64,000 nt of DNA from positions 620,001 through 684,000 of the forward strand of contig NZ_CP141285.1 in the NCBI RefSeq assembly GCF_035319885.1. The letters are read 5' to 3'. The position numbers were made by a program, and so were the translations under genes. The DNA comes from Altererythrobacter sp. H2. GTDB lineage: Bacteria; Pseudomonadota; Alphaproteobacteria; Sphingomonadales; Sphingomonadaceae. How positions within the stretch are numbered: the first letter of the stretch is position 1; every line of letters starts with the position of its first letter. Below are positions 9,002-16,286 of this stretch, one piece after another. The notes under the pieces are model-generated. The model was not told the origin of the DNA. It saw only the letters and a list, made by a program, of their open reading frames with translations, and ran no database searches.

Positions 9002-9577
9002 TCAGGACTGGAGCAACGCCCGGCGCACGGCGCTGGCGACCTGGCGCGATGAGCGGCGGAGCGATGCCGGGGCGCTCGCCCCGCGCGGCTGGTTGAGGGT
9101 GATCGCCACCCGCACGTCGCGTCCGCCGCCAGCGGCCAACGACGGCTCGACCCGCCCGGCGCTGGTCGGCACGAACAGTTCGGGCCCGCGCTCACCCACA
9201 AGGTAGCCGCGCCCCGGTGCCACCGGTCCGCCGGTCGCACGGCCGGGCAGGCCGAATACCGCGCCCAGCAGCCCGCCAAGCAGGCCGCCGCCTGAACCCC
9301 CGCTGCCAAGCCCGCCGAGAATGGAATCGAGCCCGATCTGCAGCGCATGGGCGGCAATCTGGTCGAGCGCCTGGTTCGCAATCCGGCGCAGATCGTCAAA
9401 ACCCAGGCTGCCGCGCCGGATGGCAGACAGGAGCCCGCGCTCAAGCACGCCGCCGGCCCGGGCAAAACCGTCCACCAGCGTCGCATCGAAGCTGCCGCGC
9501 ATGCGGGCAATGTCGGCTTCGAAACCGCCGGTGCTGGCGCGGACGTCCACCAGCAGGCGGTCGATATCATCATCCAT
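9002..9577 (-). CDS. GTA tail tape measure protein, g11-like (short)
   Basis: The product is 191 aa. The N-terminal part is helical (DIDRLLVDVRASTGGFEADIARMRGSFDATL), followed by a glycine-rich hydrophobic stretch (GLGSGGSGGGLLGGLLG) and the signature ATGGPVAPGRGYLVGERGPELFVP seen at the end of many tape measure proteins. The length fits GTA g11 homologues and implies a short tail. An overlapping frame that starts further upstream (9702) is a shadow without these motifs. Its start overlaps the end of the small chaperone gene by 8 bp. Confidence 0.88.
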   Translation of the reverse strand: MDDDIDRLLVDVRASTGGFEADIARMRGSFDATLVDGFARAGGVLERGLLSAIRRGSLGFDDLRRIANQALDQIAAHALQIGLDSILGGLGSGGSGGGLLGGLLGAVFGLPGRATGGPVAPGRGYLVGERGPELFVPTSAGRVEPSLAAGGGRDVRVAITLNQPRGASAPASLRRSSRQVASAVRRALLQS

Positions 9578-9764
9578 GGTCGTCGGTCTCCAGCAGGTGG
9601 TCGAGTTCGGCGCGGGTCAGGGATGAGGAAGACGCGGCTGGATCTGCCAGCGCCATGGCGAGGTCGGCCGGAGTGGCGGACCAGAAGGTATCCGGGGCCC
9701 AACCCAATGCGCGGGCGGCGAGAGGGAGCAGGCGCGCAACTTGGGCGTCAAACCGGTCGCTCAT
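9570..9764 (-). CDS. GTA g10.1-like tail assembly chaperone (small)
   Basis: The product is 64 aa from the ATG at 9764, which overlaps the stop of the preceding gene by four bases. The pattern RFDAQVARLLPLAARALGW followed by FWSATPADLAMAL resembles the small rcc01693/phage tail assembly chaperone family that sits just before the tape measure gene in GTA clusters. An earlier in-frame start at 9815 is possible but less likely given the coupling. It probably helps assemble tail tube subunits around the tape measure and is not itself part of the particle; this is known for the family, not shown here. Confidence 0.8.
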   Translation of the reverse strand: MSDRFDAQVARLLPLAARALGWAPDTFWSATPADLAMALADPAASSSSLTRAELDHLLETDDHG

Positions 9765-10069
9765 CCCCGCCCCTGGAGGATCGCCCCGAGCAAAGCGCGT
9801 AGCGGGACCGCGCATTCGGCAAGGCCAGCGTTCACCACCGCTTCGCCCACCGCATCGCGGGGGAGGCCGGAGCGGTCGGTCAGGCAGTGCCAGAACAGCG
9901 CGGTCATTTCGGCCAGCGTGAGCTGCCCCGCACCGGCCCGCTCGACCAGTGCGAACAGCGGCCCGAGTTCCTCTTCGGCGGCGACCAGTGCGGCGAAGCT
10001 GGGGCGCAGTACCCGGGCCTCGCCGCCAATCGTGAGCACGGCCTCACCTCGAACAGTATTGGCGCTCAT
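9761..10069 (-). CDS. GTA family protein g10-like (tail assembly chaperone class)
   Basis: The product is 102 aa. The opening (GEAVLTIGGEARVLRPSFAALVAAEEELG) is the hallmark of the 'gene transfer agent family protein' group, followed by an amphipathic helix region containing LFWHCL. It is coupled by ATGA overlaps to the major tail protein gene upstream and to the g10.1-like gene downstream. Together with that gene it occupies the place where tailed phages encode two tail-assembly chaperones, so a chaperone role is the likely one. Confidence 0.88.
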   Translation of the reverse strand: MSANTVRGEAVLTIGGEARVLRPSFAALVAAEEELGPLFALVERAGAGQLTLAEMTALFWHCLTDRSGLPRDAVGEAVVNAGLAECAVPLRALLGAILQGRG

Positions 10070-10485
10070 GGTGCCAACACCACCGGCACCACCGCGCCGG
10101 AGCTTTCCAGCTGGAGGGTGTAGTTGCGCTCGCCGTTGAAATCGCCGGCATAGTCGAGCCGCTGGACCAGGAAGCGCCCGCGCAGCTTCTCGCCGTCCTC
10201 GAACGAGAGTTCATAGTCGGCCAGTGTCCCGGCCAGGGCATGGGCGCGGATGGCCGCTTCTGCCCCGCTGCCGAGGAAGATGCCGCTGGCGGAGACCGAG
10301 ACCGAGCGCGTGCCTGCGCCCGACAGCAGGTCGCGCCAGCCCCCGGATTCCTTGTGGGTGACGACCACGGTATCGCCGTTGATCGACATCTGCGTGGTGC
10401 GCAGTCCAGCGACGGTCTGGTAGGCGGGTGGAATTGCTCCATCGCCGATCTTGAGGAGGAAGGCGGAACCTTTCTGGGCGGTCAT
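10066..10485 (-). CDS. GTA major tail tube protein, g9-like (TP901-1 family)
   Basis: The product is 139 aa. The family signature is clear: an N-terminal KGSAFLLKIGDG, the conserved QTVAGLRTTQMSINGDTVVVTHKESGGWRDLL block (quoted here as adjoining pieces of the family pattern) and GTRSVSVSASGIFLGS. It should polymerise into the tail tube of the particle. It is translationally coupled to the g10-like gene and separated from the DUF3168 gene by 5 bp. The length agrees with tail tube proteins of GTA and siphophages. Confidence 0.93.
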   Translation of the reverse strand: MTAQKGSAFLLKIGDGAIPPAYQTVAGLRTTQMSINGDTVVVTHKESGGWRDLLSGAGTRSVSVSASGIFLGSGAEAAIRAHALAGTLADYELSFEDGEKLRGRFLVQRLDYAGDFNGERNYTLQLESSGAVVPVVLAP

Positions 10486-10490
10486 AGGGG

Positions 10491-10889
10491 TTACTCCGGT
10501 TGAAAGCTGAGCAGGCGGAAACGGTATTCGAGCAGCATCGAGCGCAGGTTCCGCTCCCGCCGCTCGGCGCGGGCGCGCAGGAACAGGATCGAGGCCACCT
10601 CGAAGTCAGGCTGGAGGCGCGGCAGGGCCTCGATCCGCTGGCCGAGCGCGCGGACCAGCGCGCCATCAGCGGCCGGATCGTCACCCCGCGTGGTCAGTTC
10701 CACTGCCACGCGGATCTCGCGGCCCTGCCGGTCCTTCGTGCTCCAGTCGGCCGAGGCGCTGGCGGCAATGCCGAGCCAGGGCGGCGCGGCGCGCGGGGGC
10801 GCCTCTTCCTCGATCGCATTGAGCAGATCGAGCGGGGCAGGGGCGGCGCGCAGCCAGCCGATCAGCGCCGCGCGCAGGTCGATTTCCAT
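10491..10889 (-). CDS. GTA tail terminator, DUF3168 protein, g8-like
   Basis: The product is 132 aa. The pattern LRAALIGWLRA near the N-terminus, the mid-region PPWLGIA and the alternating beta pattern ending in LEYRFRLLSF match DUF3168, the tail completion/terminator protein of GTAs and siphophages. It caps the tail tube at the head-proximal end. It starts 3 bp after the stop of the short g7-position gene and precedes the tail tube gene. Confidence 0.9.
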   Translation of the reverse strand: MEIDLRAALIGWLRAAPAPLDLLNAIEEEAPPRAAPPWLGIAASASADWSTKDRQGREIRVAVELTTRGDDPAADGALVRALGQRIEALPRLQPDFEVASILFLRARAERRERNLRSMLLEYRFRLLSFQPE

Positions 10890-10892
10890 GGG

Positions 10893-11066
10893 CTAGTCCT
10901 TGCTGGTGAAAAGCGGCCACAGCAGCCGGGCCATGCGCCAGCGGCGCGGATCTTCCCGGCGGGCGAGCAGGCTGGCACCGGCCCGGGCCTCAGCCAGGCG
11001 GGCAGCCTTGCGGGCCAGCCTCTGAGCGAAAGCGCTGGGGGAGAGCGTTGAGCGGGCGCGGATCAT
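10893..11066 (-). CDS. Short hypothetical protein in the g7 (head-tail stopper) position
   Basis: The product is 57 aa from the ATG at 11066, coupled by an ATGA overlap to the g6-like gene. It is strongly basic (many Arg/Lys: FAQRLARKAARLAEARAG, then RREDPRRWRMARLLW). I do not recognise a family. In Rhodobacter GTA the g7 stopper in this slot is about 110 aa, so this is either a heavily shortened version or an unrelated small protein. Both overlaps and the tight spacing support that it is translated. Function unknown; a role at the head-tail interface is inferred from position alone. Confidence 0.65.
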   Translation of the reverse strand: MIRARSTLSPSAFAQRLARKAARLAEARAGASLLARREDPRRWRMARLLWPLFTSKD

Positions 11067-11608
11067 GCGAGGCGCACCACCCGCCACGGCCGCCACAGCG
11101 CCGCGACGGCAGCGGGCAGGGCCGCGTCGGTGCCGCTGTCACGGTTGCGGTATAGATGCGCGGCGAGCCGGAGTGCGCCGTGGCGCAGGGCGTCGGGCAG
11201 GCCGTTCCACTGGCTGGCGAGCCCGGCGATGTAGCGGACGTCGATCCGGCCGGCGGCCCCGGGCCGGAATACCCGGACCAGCCCCGTACCGTCCGCCTCG
11301 ATTTCGAGCTCGAAGGCGTCGCCCGCCAGCGGGAAAGCGGACCCTTCAGCGGGAAGGCCGATGGCCTGCGTGATCGCGCTGACCGGGCGGGTCGAGAGGC
11401 GCTGCCACTCGGCCCTGACCGGCAGCACTTCGGCGCAGCCTTGGATGAGCGGCATGGTGCCGGTGAACGCTTCGCAAGCCTCCAGCGCACTGGCGAGCAG
11501 GCGCCCCAGCAGCGCGTCTTCGGCAGGCGTGCGGATGCCGAGCCAGTCCTTCAGTTCGGCAAGCGCGGCCGCGCCGGGATCGGCGGGCGCAATGATCGTG
11601 CGGCGCAT
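11063..11608 (-). CDS. GTA head-tail connector (adaptor), g6-like
   Basis: The product is 181 aa. The N-terminal helical part contains the gp6-like connector pattern LAELKDWLGIRTPAEDALLGRLLASA followed by ALEACEAFTG. The middle is beta-rich with a typical FELEIEADG. The C-terminus has the conserved GLASQWNGLPDALRHGALRLAAHLYR block, also typical. It docks onto the portal and bridges to the tail. It is separated from the capsid gene by about 105 bp that contain a strong hairpin, and is coupled to the next small gene. Confidence 0.9.
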   Translation of the reverse strand: MRRTIIAPADPGAAALAELKDWLGIRTPAEDALLGRLLASALEACEAFTGTMPLIQGCAEVLPVRAEWQRLSTRPVSAITQAIGLPAEGSAFPLAGDAFELEIEADGTGLVRVFRPGAAGRIDVRYIAGLASQWNGLPDALRHGALRLAAHLYRNRDSGTDAALPAAVAALWRPWRVVRLA

Positions 11609-11641
11609 GGTCTGCTCCGGTTGTGGAAGGGGAAAAGGGGT

Positions 11642-11678
11642 GCGCCCGCACCGGCAAGGGGGCAGCCGGTGCGGGCGC
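11642..11678 (-). promoter_or_regulatory. Strong hairpin just after the capsid gene
   Basis: A perfect 14-bp GC-rich inverted repeat (11642-11655 with 11665-11678, 9-base loop) lies 36 bp beyond the capsid stop on the transcribed strand. Only a weak T run (CCCCTTTTCCCC) follows. It could be a partial terminator or an mRNA 3'-end stabiliser that raises capsid mRNA over the downstream tail genes. The 105-bp gap containing it is the longest between g3 and the distal end of the cluster. Confidence 0.7.
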
Positions 11679-11713
11679 GGGGTACCTCCCGGAGGGGAGG
11701 AGCCGGGTAGGGC

Positions 11714-12877
11714 TTACGCCTCGACCCGCAGCAGCTTGATCGCGCTGGAATCGAGTACCTGTCCGCCTACGCGCCGGGTCGCGTAGAAGTGGACGAAGGG
11801 CTTGTTGGTGAAGGGATCGCGCAGGATCTGGGTCGCGCTGCGTTCTGCGATCAGATAGCCGGCACGGAAGTTGCCGAAGGCGATCGGGGTCTCGCCGGTG
11901 ACGAGATCGGGCATGTCTTCTGCCTCGACCACCGGATAGCCGAGCAGGCGGTCGGGCTGCCCCTCGACCAGGCCCGGCTGCCACAGGAACGCGCCGTCGG
12001 CCGTCTTGAGCTTGCGGACCGTGGCGAGGGTGGCTGAGTTCATCACCCAGCTTGCCCCCTGCCGGTATCCGCCGCGCAGGGTGTGGACCAGATCAAGCAG
12101 GGTGTCCTCCGGCGCGGCACCGAACCCGGCCGCGTTGCCGGTGCCGATATACTGCACCGTGCCGAACGGGCGCGACCCGTCGACAGTGCTGGCGAACGGG
12201 GCGGAGAGGAACCCTTCGGGCTGGCTCACCCCGGTGCCATTGATGAACGCGGCCCCTTCGGCGCGGGCAAATTCGAGCGCGATTTCGCTGGCGAGCCAGG
12301 ATTCCAGATCGAACCCGGCATCGTCGAGCATGGCCTGGCTCGCCGCCGGGTTGGCGTAGAGGTCGCCGGTCGGCGGGGCGATCTCGGCGAACTGGGGCGT
12401 TGCGGTCTCGGGGCGGGCGGCGGTCTCGCTGACCCAGCCCGAGGCGGTGCCGCCAGTGGTGACCAGCTTGCGGTAACCCGCGCTGCCGGTCTGGACCACC
12501 TGGGCAATCGCGCGGATCGGGCTGATCGCGGTCAGTTCGCGGGCGATCAGGGCGTCAATTTCCCTGGGCACGGCATAGCCGCCATCGGCGGGCACCGTGC
12601 CGCGAACCGACTTGATCTCGGCCGTGCTGCCGCGCCGCAGGTAGCCGTCGACGAAGCCCTTCACTTCCGGGCTGTCGGTGCTGCCGGCGATCGCCCCTCC
12701 GATGACAGGGCGGTGAGCGGCGCGGGCAATCCGGTCGACCCGGGCCTTCACCTCGTCGACATCGGTGCGCAGCGCGGTGACTTCGGCTTCGGTCTTGTCC
12801 TGCCGGGCAACGATGTCGAAACTGGCTTCAGCCGGGTCAATAACCGGCGCGGTGGGGGTAGCGGTATCCATGGGCAT
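11714..12877 (-). CDS. GTA major capsid protein, g5-like (HK97 fold)
   Basis: The product is 387 aa (385 if the second ATG at 12871 is used). The first ~100 residues form a charged helical scaffold-like delta domain (TEAEVTALRTDVDEVKARVDRI) that the neighbouring protease should remove. The rest carries HK97 capsid signatures such as PADGGYAVPREID, ETAARPETATPQFAEI, FINGTGVSQPEGFL, WVMNSATLATVRKLK and the C-terminal FVHFYATRRVGGQV. A GAAAGG ribosome site lies about 9 nt from the second ATG and only 3 nt from the first, which favours 12871. Confidence 0.95.
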   Translation of the reverse strand: MPMDTATPTAPVIDPAEASFDIVARQDKTEAEVTALRTDVDEVKARVDRIARAAHRPVIGGAIAGSTDSPEVKGFVDGYLRRGSTAEIKSVRGTVPADGGYAVPREIDALIARELTAISPIRAIAQVVQTGSAGYRKLVTTGGTASGWVSETAARPETATPQFAEIAPPTGDLYANPAASQAMLDDAGFDLESWLASEIALEFARAEGAAFINGTGVSQPEGFLSAPFASTVDGSRPFGTVQYIGTGNAAGFGAAPEDTLLDLVHTLRGGYRQGASWVMNSATLATVRKLKTADGAFLWQPGLVEGQPDRLLGYPVVEAEDMPDLVTGETPIAFGNFRAGYLIAERSATQILRDPFTNKPFVHFYATRRVGGQVLDSSAIKLLRVEA

Positions 12878-12941
12878 TTACCTTTCGTGGGGGAGGGGGA
12901 GATCGTTCGCGGCAGCCAAAGCGCGACTGCGCGCCGGCCGT

Positions 12942-13379
12942 TCAGGCCGAAGCCAAGGGGCGCGGACGCGCCCCGCCCGGCGTTTGAGGGTCGTGAACAA
13001 AGTGCACCCGCGCCGCATGTTGCAGCGGGTGGGTGACGAGGCTGACCTCGAACAGGTCGACTGCCTCCAGCACCCGGCCCTGCGGCGTGTGGCGGGCGGC
13101 GCGGGCGCGGTAGCCAAAGCTGAGGCCATTAACCGTATGGGTTCGCAGCATCGCAGCGGCGCGGCTGTCGGGGTTGTCAATCGTGGCGATTACCCGCAGG
13201 CCGCGCTCGTCCTCGCGCGCCTGCTCGATCCAGCCGATCCGCTGCTCGGGCCGGTGCTGCCAGTAGAGCGGCAACGGACCGGTGCGGGCGGCGAGCGTGG
13301 CAGCGAACGCCCCCGGGCGGATCGTATCGCGCGCGCCGTCGGGCACAGCGAACAGCGCGGCGTATCCGGCGAGTCTCAT
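12942..13379 (-). CDS. GTA HK97-family prohead protease, g4-like
   Basis: The product is 145 aa from the ATG at 13379 (MRLAGYAALF). A longer frame opens at 13508 but runs through the end of the preceding gene and a palindromic repeat. The protease signature is present: the His in LYWQHRPEQRIGW and the serine in NGLSFGYRA, followed by the FEVSLVTHP motif of the S78/HK97 family. It matures the capsid by cutting the delta domain. The C-terminal tail is Pro/Arg-rich. It lies directly upstream of the capsid gene, as in other GTAs and HK97-like phages. Confidence 0.92.
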   Translation of the reverse strand: MRLAGYAALFAVPDGARDTIRPGAFAATLAARTGPLPLYWQHRPEQRIGWIEQAREDERGLRVIATIDNPDSRAAAMLRTHTVNGLSFGYRARAARHTPQGRVLEAVDLFEVSLVTHPLQHAARVHFVHDPQTPGGARPRPLASA

Positions 13380-13393
13380 AGCGCCGCCCCTGC

Positions 13394-13410
13394 CCCGGAC
13401 TTGATCCGGG
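13394..13410. repeat. Palindromic repeat CCCGG-acttgat-CCGGG between g3.5 and g4
   Basis: A 5-bp inverted repeat with flanks (CCCCGGACTTGATCCGGGAT) closely resembles the copy at 47905-47923. The stop codon of the g3.5-position gene lies at its edge (13412-13414), so the repeat falls in the short spacer within the GTA operon. Confidence 0.7.
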
Positions 13411-13411
13411 A

Positions 13412-13720
13412 TCATTTGAGCAATCCGGGCATCCCGAGCCGCACCGCGATCCCGACCAGCAGCAGGGCGAGTGCCCCGCGCACCAGCCAGTCGACCGCCG
13501 CTTTCCACGCGCTCGCCTTCGCGTCGCGCCAGGCCCGCAGCAGTTCGCGCAGCTCGTCGATATCGTCCTGCGCGCTCTCATCGCCGAGGCCGAGCCGGGC
13601 GAGCGCGCGGGCCGCGCCGACCTCGCTCGATTCCTCCACGATCGCGCGCAGGGTGACGAGGTCGCTGCCTTCCGTATCCGCCTGCGCGATCAGGCGGGCG
13701 AGCATGTCTTCGCGGGTCAT
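13412..13720 (-). CDS. DUF6127-like protein in the GTA g3.5 position
   Basis: The product is 102 aa. An acidic helical N-terminus (LARLIAQADTEGSDLVTLRAIVEESSE, quoted in part as LARLIAQAD and VEESSE) is followed by one hydrophobic segment near the C-terminus (VRGALALLLVGIAVRLGMPG) that could span the membrane. The sequence resembles the DUF6127 family found in sphingomonad GTA clusters between portal and protease. Its start overlaps the portal stop by four bases (ATGA). In Rhodobacter the g3.5 slot holds a head-formation protein; whether this membrane-type protein does the same job is unknown. Confidence 0.75.
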   Translation of the reverse strand: MTREDMLARLIAQADTEGSDLVTLRAIVEESSEVGAARALARLGLGDESAQDDIDELRELLRAWRDAKASAWKAAVDWLVRGALALLLVGIAVRLGMPGLLK

Positions 13721-14880
13721 GGTGTGTCTCCTTCAGGGGCGAGGCCGAGCAGATCGCGCTTCTCCGCGTCGCTCAGGAAATCGGCGGCGCTGACCTGCGC
13801 CCACAACCGCTCACGGTCTTCCGACAGGGCGGGTATCCGGTCGAGATCGACCGCGAGGTGCGCATCAGGGAACCAGGCCGCCAGGCCCTCGGCGAGACCG
13901 GCATGGATCTTCCCCGCCAGCGGCAGCAGGGTGAGCCGCCACAGCGCCCGGCTCGCCTCGCGGTAGTTGGCGTAGGTGTTGTCGCCCGGCAGGCCGAGCA
14001 GCATTGGCGGCACCCCGAAGGCGAGGGCAATGTCGCGTGCGGCGGCGGCCTTGAGCGTCGCAAAGTCCATGTCGGCGGGAGACAGGGCCACCTGCTGCCA
14101 CTTGAGGCCGCCTTCGAGCCGCATCGGCCGTCCGGCATTGGCCTGCCCCTGGTAGGCGAGCGCCAGCTCGGCCTTCAGCCGCTCGAACTGCTCGCCCGTC
14201 AGCCCGGCGCCATCGCCCGGGTCATAGCTCAGCGCGCCGGAGGGCCGCGCCGCATTGGCGAGCAGGGCGCGGTTCCACTCGCTTGCCGCGTTGTGGATCG
14301 CGATGGCCTGCGCGGCGGCGGCGAGTTGGCCCGCGCCATAATGGTCGTCCGCCGGATGGAAGCTGCGGATATGGATCAGCTCGGGCCAGCCTGCCTCGTC
14401 TTCCAGCGGGATCTCCAGCGCTCGTCCGGCGAGAGCGTAGCGATAGGCGCAGGGCCACCCATCCGGCCCGGCCGAGACGCTGACCCGCTCGGGCCGCAGG
14501 GCATAGAGCTCGACCGGCTGGCCCGCCCCGTCCTTGATGACCTGGATGAAGGCATTGCCGTGGAGCAGCAGATGCGCCGCCACGGTCTCGACCAGCGACT
14601 GACCCGCGCTGGTGGCACCGATCAGGCCGGTGAGCATGGGGTCGGCGGGAAGCATCGGCGCGCTGCCCACCCCCTCCGCCACGATCCGCACGGCGCGCTG
14701 GGCGACGGGGTTGTCGCAAAACCCCTCGCGCACCGAGCGACTGTAATCGAACGGACTCGGACCGGTTGGTGTGCCTGCGTCAAACGCCAGCGCCCAGGGC
14801 GAGACAAAGCCGCGCGCGATAGGCACGCGCGGCCCGCCCCCGCCCTTGAGGGCGGAGGTGATTGTGGTGAGAAAGGACAT
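13717..14880 (-). CDS. GTA portal protein, g3-like
   Basis: The product is 387 aa from the ATG at 14880; a frame opening at 15060 has a 60-residue noise extension that includes a palindromic repeat. It matches the HK97 gp3-type portal family: RSVREGFCDNPVAQRAVRIVAEGVG, quoted in part as FCDNPVAQRAVRI, then LLLHGNAFIQVI, ELYALRPERVSVS, HIRSFHPADDHYG and the C-terminal FGVPPMLLGLPGDNTYANYRE region (in part FGVPPMLLGLPGDNTYANY). It forms the ring through which DNA is packaged. The stop is coupled to the g3.5-position gene. Confidence 0.94.
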   Translation of the reverse strand: MSFLTTITSALKGGGGPRVPIARGFVSPWALAFDAGTPTGPSPFDYSRSVREGFCDNPVAQRAVRIVAEGVGSAPMLPADPMLTGLIGATSAGQSLVETVAAHLLLHGNAFIQVIKDGAGQPVELYALRPERVSVSAGPDGWPCAYRYALAGRALEIPLEDEAGWPELIHIRSFHPADDHYGAGQLAAAAQAIAIHNAASEWNRALLANAARPSGALSYDPGDGAGLTGEQFERLKAELALAYQGQANAGRPMRLEGGLKWQQVALSPADMDFATLKAAAARDIALAFGVPPMLLGLPGDNTYANYREASRALWRLTLLPLAGKIHAGLAEGLAAWFPDAHLAVDLDRIPALSEDRERLWAQVSAADFLSDAEKRDLLGLAPEGDTP

Positions 14881-14894
14881 GGGGTTCTCCGTGA

Positions 14895-14920
14895 AACCCC
14901 TCTCCCGGAAGGGGAGAGGG
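14895..14920. repeat. Palindromic repeat AACCCCTCTCCC-type between g2 and g3
   Basis: A 9-bp inverted repeat (14898-14906 with 14912-14920) whose left flank AACCCCTCTCCC is identical to the arm of the element inside kynU (30051-30062). It fills the 50-bp gap between the large terminase and portal genes. Confidence 0.75.
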
Positions 14921-14930
14921 CCTTGATAGG

Positions 14931-16286
14931 TCACATCGCTGAAATCCGGGGGCGCGCCCGCTGCCCCAGCATCAATTCCGTCAGCGCCCACACCAGCGCA
15001 TCCGCCCGGTCCGGTGAGCGGCCTGGCCCCTCGTAACCGCCCCCCGCCATCAGGCCGCACAGCTCGTCCTCCAGCTTCGGGAACGTGCCTGCATGCTTCA
15101 CGCGGCCTGCCTCGTAGAGCGCGGCGACCGGTTCGGCGCGGGCGACTTTGCCCTTGCTGGCGTGGACCAGCTTCAGCGGCAGCGAGACATCAGCGGCGCG
15201 CAGGACGCTGGCGACCATGGCCCCGCCCTGGTTGGCTTCGGCCACCACCCGGTCGGCCTGCCATTCACGCGCGGCGGTGGCGACGGCGCGGGCCCAGCGT
15301 TCGGGGCTGGCCTGTTCCACCGAGGCATCGGCGAGGACATGGGCGAAACCATCGTCCCCCAGTGCCACGACCACGATCCCGCAGGCGTCACCGCTCGCCG
15401 AGGCAGGCGGATCGACCCCGATCACCGTGCGGCGCCTATCCGCAAGCCCTGAAGCCGTGCGGCACTGTTCCAGCAGCGCGCGGCTCCACAGTGCGCCTTC
15501 GATCTCCTCCAGCAGTTCGCCGTCAAGCTCCTGCCGCCCGAGCGCGGTGCCGCCGTATTCGGCGCGGACCCGGTCGAGGAACGCGCGGGGCAGGTTGCGG
15601 GCATTGGCCTCGCTCTTACCCCCGCTTACGACCACGCCGTCCCGCGCCAGCAGCCGCCGCACCAGCGCCACAGCGCGCGGGGTGGTGGTGGCGGTAATGC
15701 GGGGGTCGGGGCCGAGCCTGAGGCCCAGTTCGAGGTTGTCCCACGCGGCCATGGCGCGGCCGCCGCTGTTGTCCCACTTGGCGACCTCGTCGCACCAGGC
15801 GTGGCTGTGCTGGGGGCCGCGCAGGCTGTCGGGCTCGGCGGCGGAATAGAGCCGCGCTTCGGCCCCGTTGTTCCAGCGCAGCAGCCCGCGCGAAGGCTCG
15901 AACCGGGGGCGCTGGTCCGGCGCGGCAATGGCGAGCAGGCCGCTCGGCCCCTCCACCATCACCCGCCGCACTTCGCCCAGGCTGGCGCCGACCAGCGCGA
16001 TCCGGGCGGCGCGATCGCGCCGGGCAATCTCGCGCACCCATTCGGCCCCGGCGCGGGTCTTGCCGAAGCCGCGCCCGGCCATGACCAGCCAGCAATGCCA
16101 GGCTCCGGGCGGTGGCAGCTGGCCTTCGTGGGCCTGATAGTGCCAGTGCCTGGGCAGGGTGGCGCGCTGGCGCCCGGTCATGGCGGGAATGACCGCGGGC
16201 CACGGGTCCTCCGTCTGATTGGCGAGCCATTCGCGCCGTTCAGCCGGGCTGGTGTTCGCCGTCTGTCTGGTCATTACCGGTCTCAT
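14931..16286 (-). CDS. GTA large terminase (TerL), g2-like
   Basis: The product is 451 aa. It is the DNA-packaging motor. An ATPase Walker A motif GRGFGKT (71-77) is followed by Walker B with the acidic pair in AWCDE (166-167). The C-terminal nuclease domain has the first acidic residue in VIGVDPPAS and further acids downstream. The start is the ATG at 16286 or the one at 16274; both overlap the end of the small terminase gene. The very short linker and TerL type are as in RcGTA, whose enzyme packages host DNA by headful. The next gene downstream is the portal. Confidence 0.95.
   Translation of the reverse strand: MRPVMTRQTANTSPAERREWLANQTEDPWPAVIPAMTGRQRATLPRHWHYQAHEGQLPPPGAWHCWLVMAGRGFGKTRAGAEWVREIARRDRAARIALVGASLGEVRRVMVEGPSGLLAIAAPDQRPRFEPSRGLLRWNNGAEARLYSAAEPDSLRGPQHSHAWCDEVAKWDNSGGRAMAAWDNLELGLRLGPDPRITATTTPRAVALVRRLLARDGVVVSGGKSEANARNLPRAFLDRVRAEYGGTALGRQELDGELLEEIEGALWSRALLEQCRTASGLADRRRTVIGVDPPASASGDACGIVVVALGDDGFAHVLADASVEQASPERWARAVATAAREWQADRVVAEANQGGAMVASVLRAADVSLPLKLVHASKGKVARAEPVAALYEAGRVKHAGTFPKLEDELCGLMAGGGYEGPGRSPDRADALVWALTELMLGQRARPRISAM

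Noticed and set aside
9002-9702. Alternative 235-codon frame for the tape measure gene
   Set aside because: It lacks the GERGPELFVP signature, which lies in the frame that starts at 9577.
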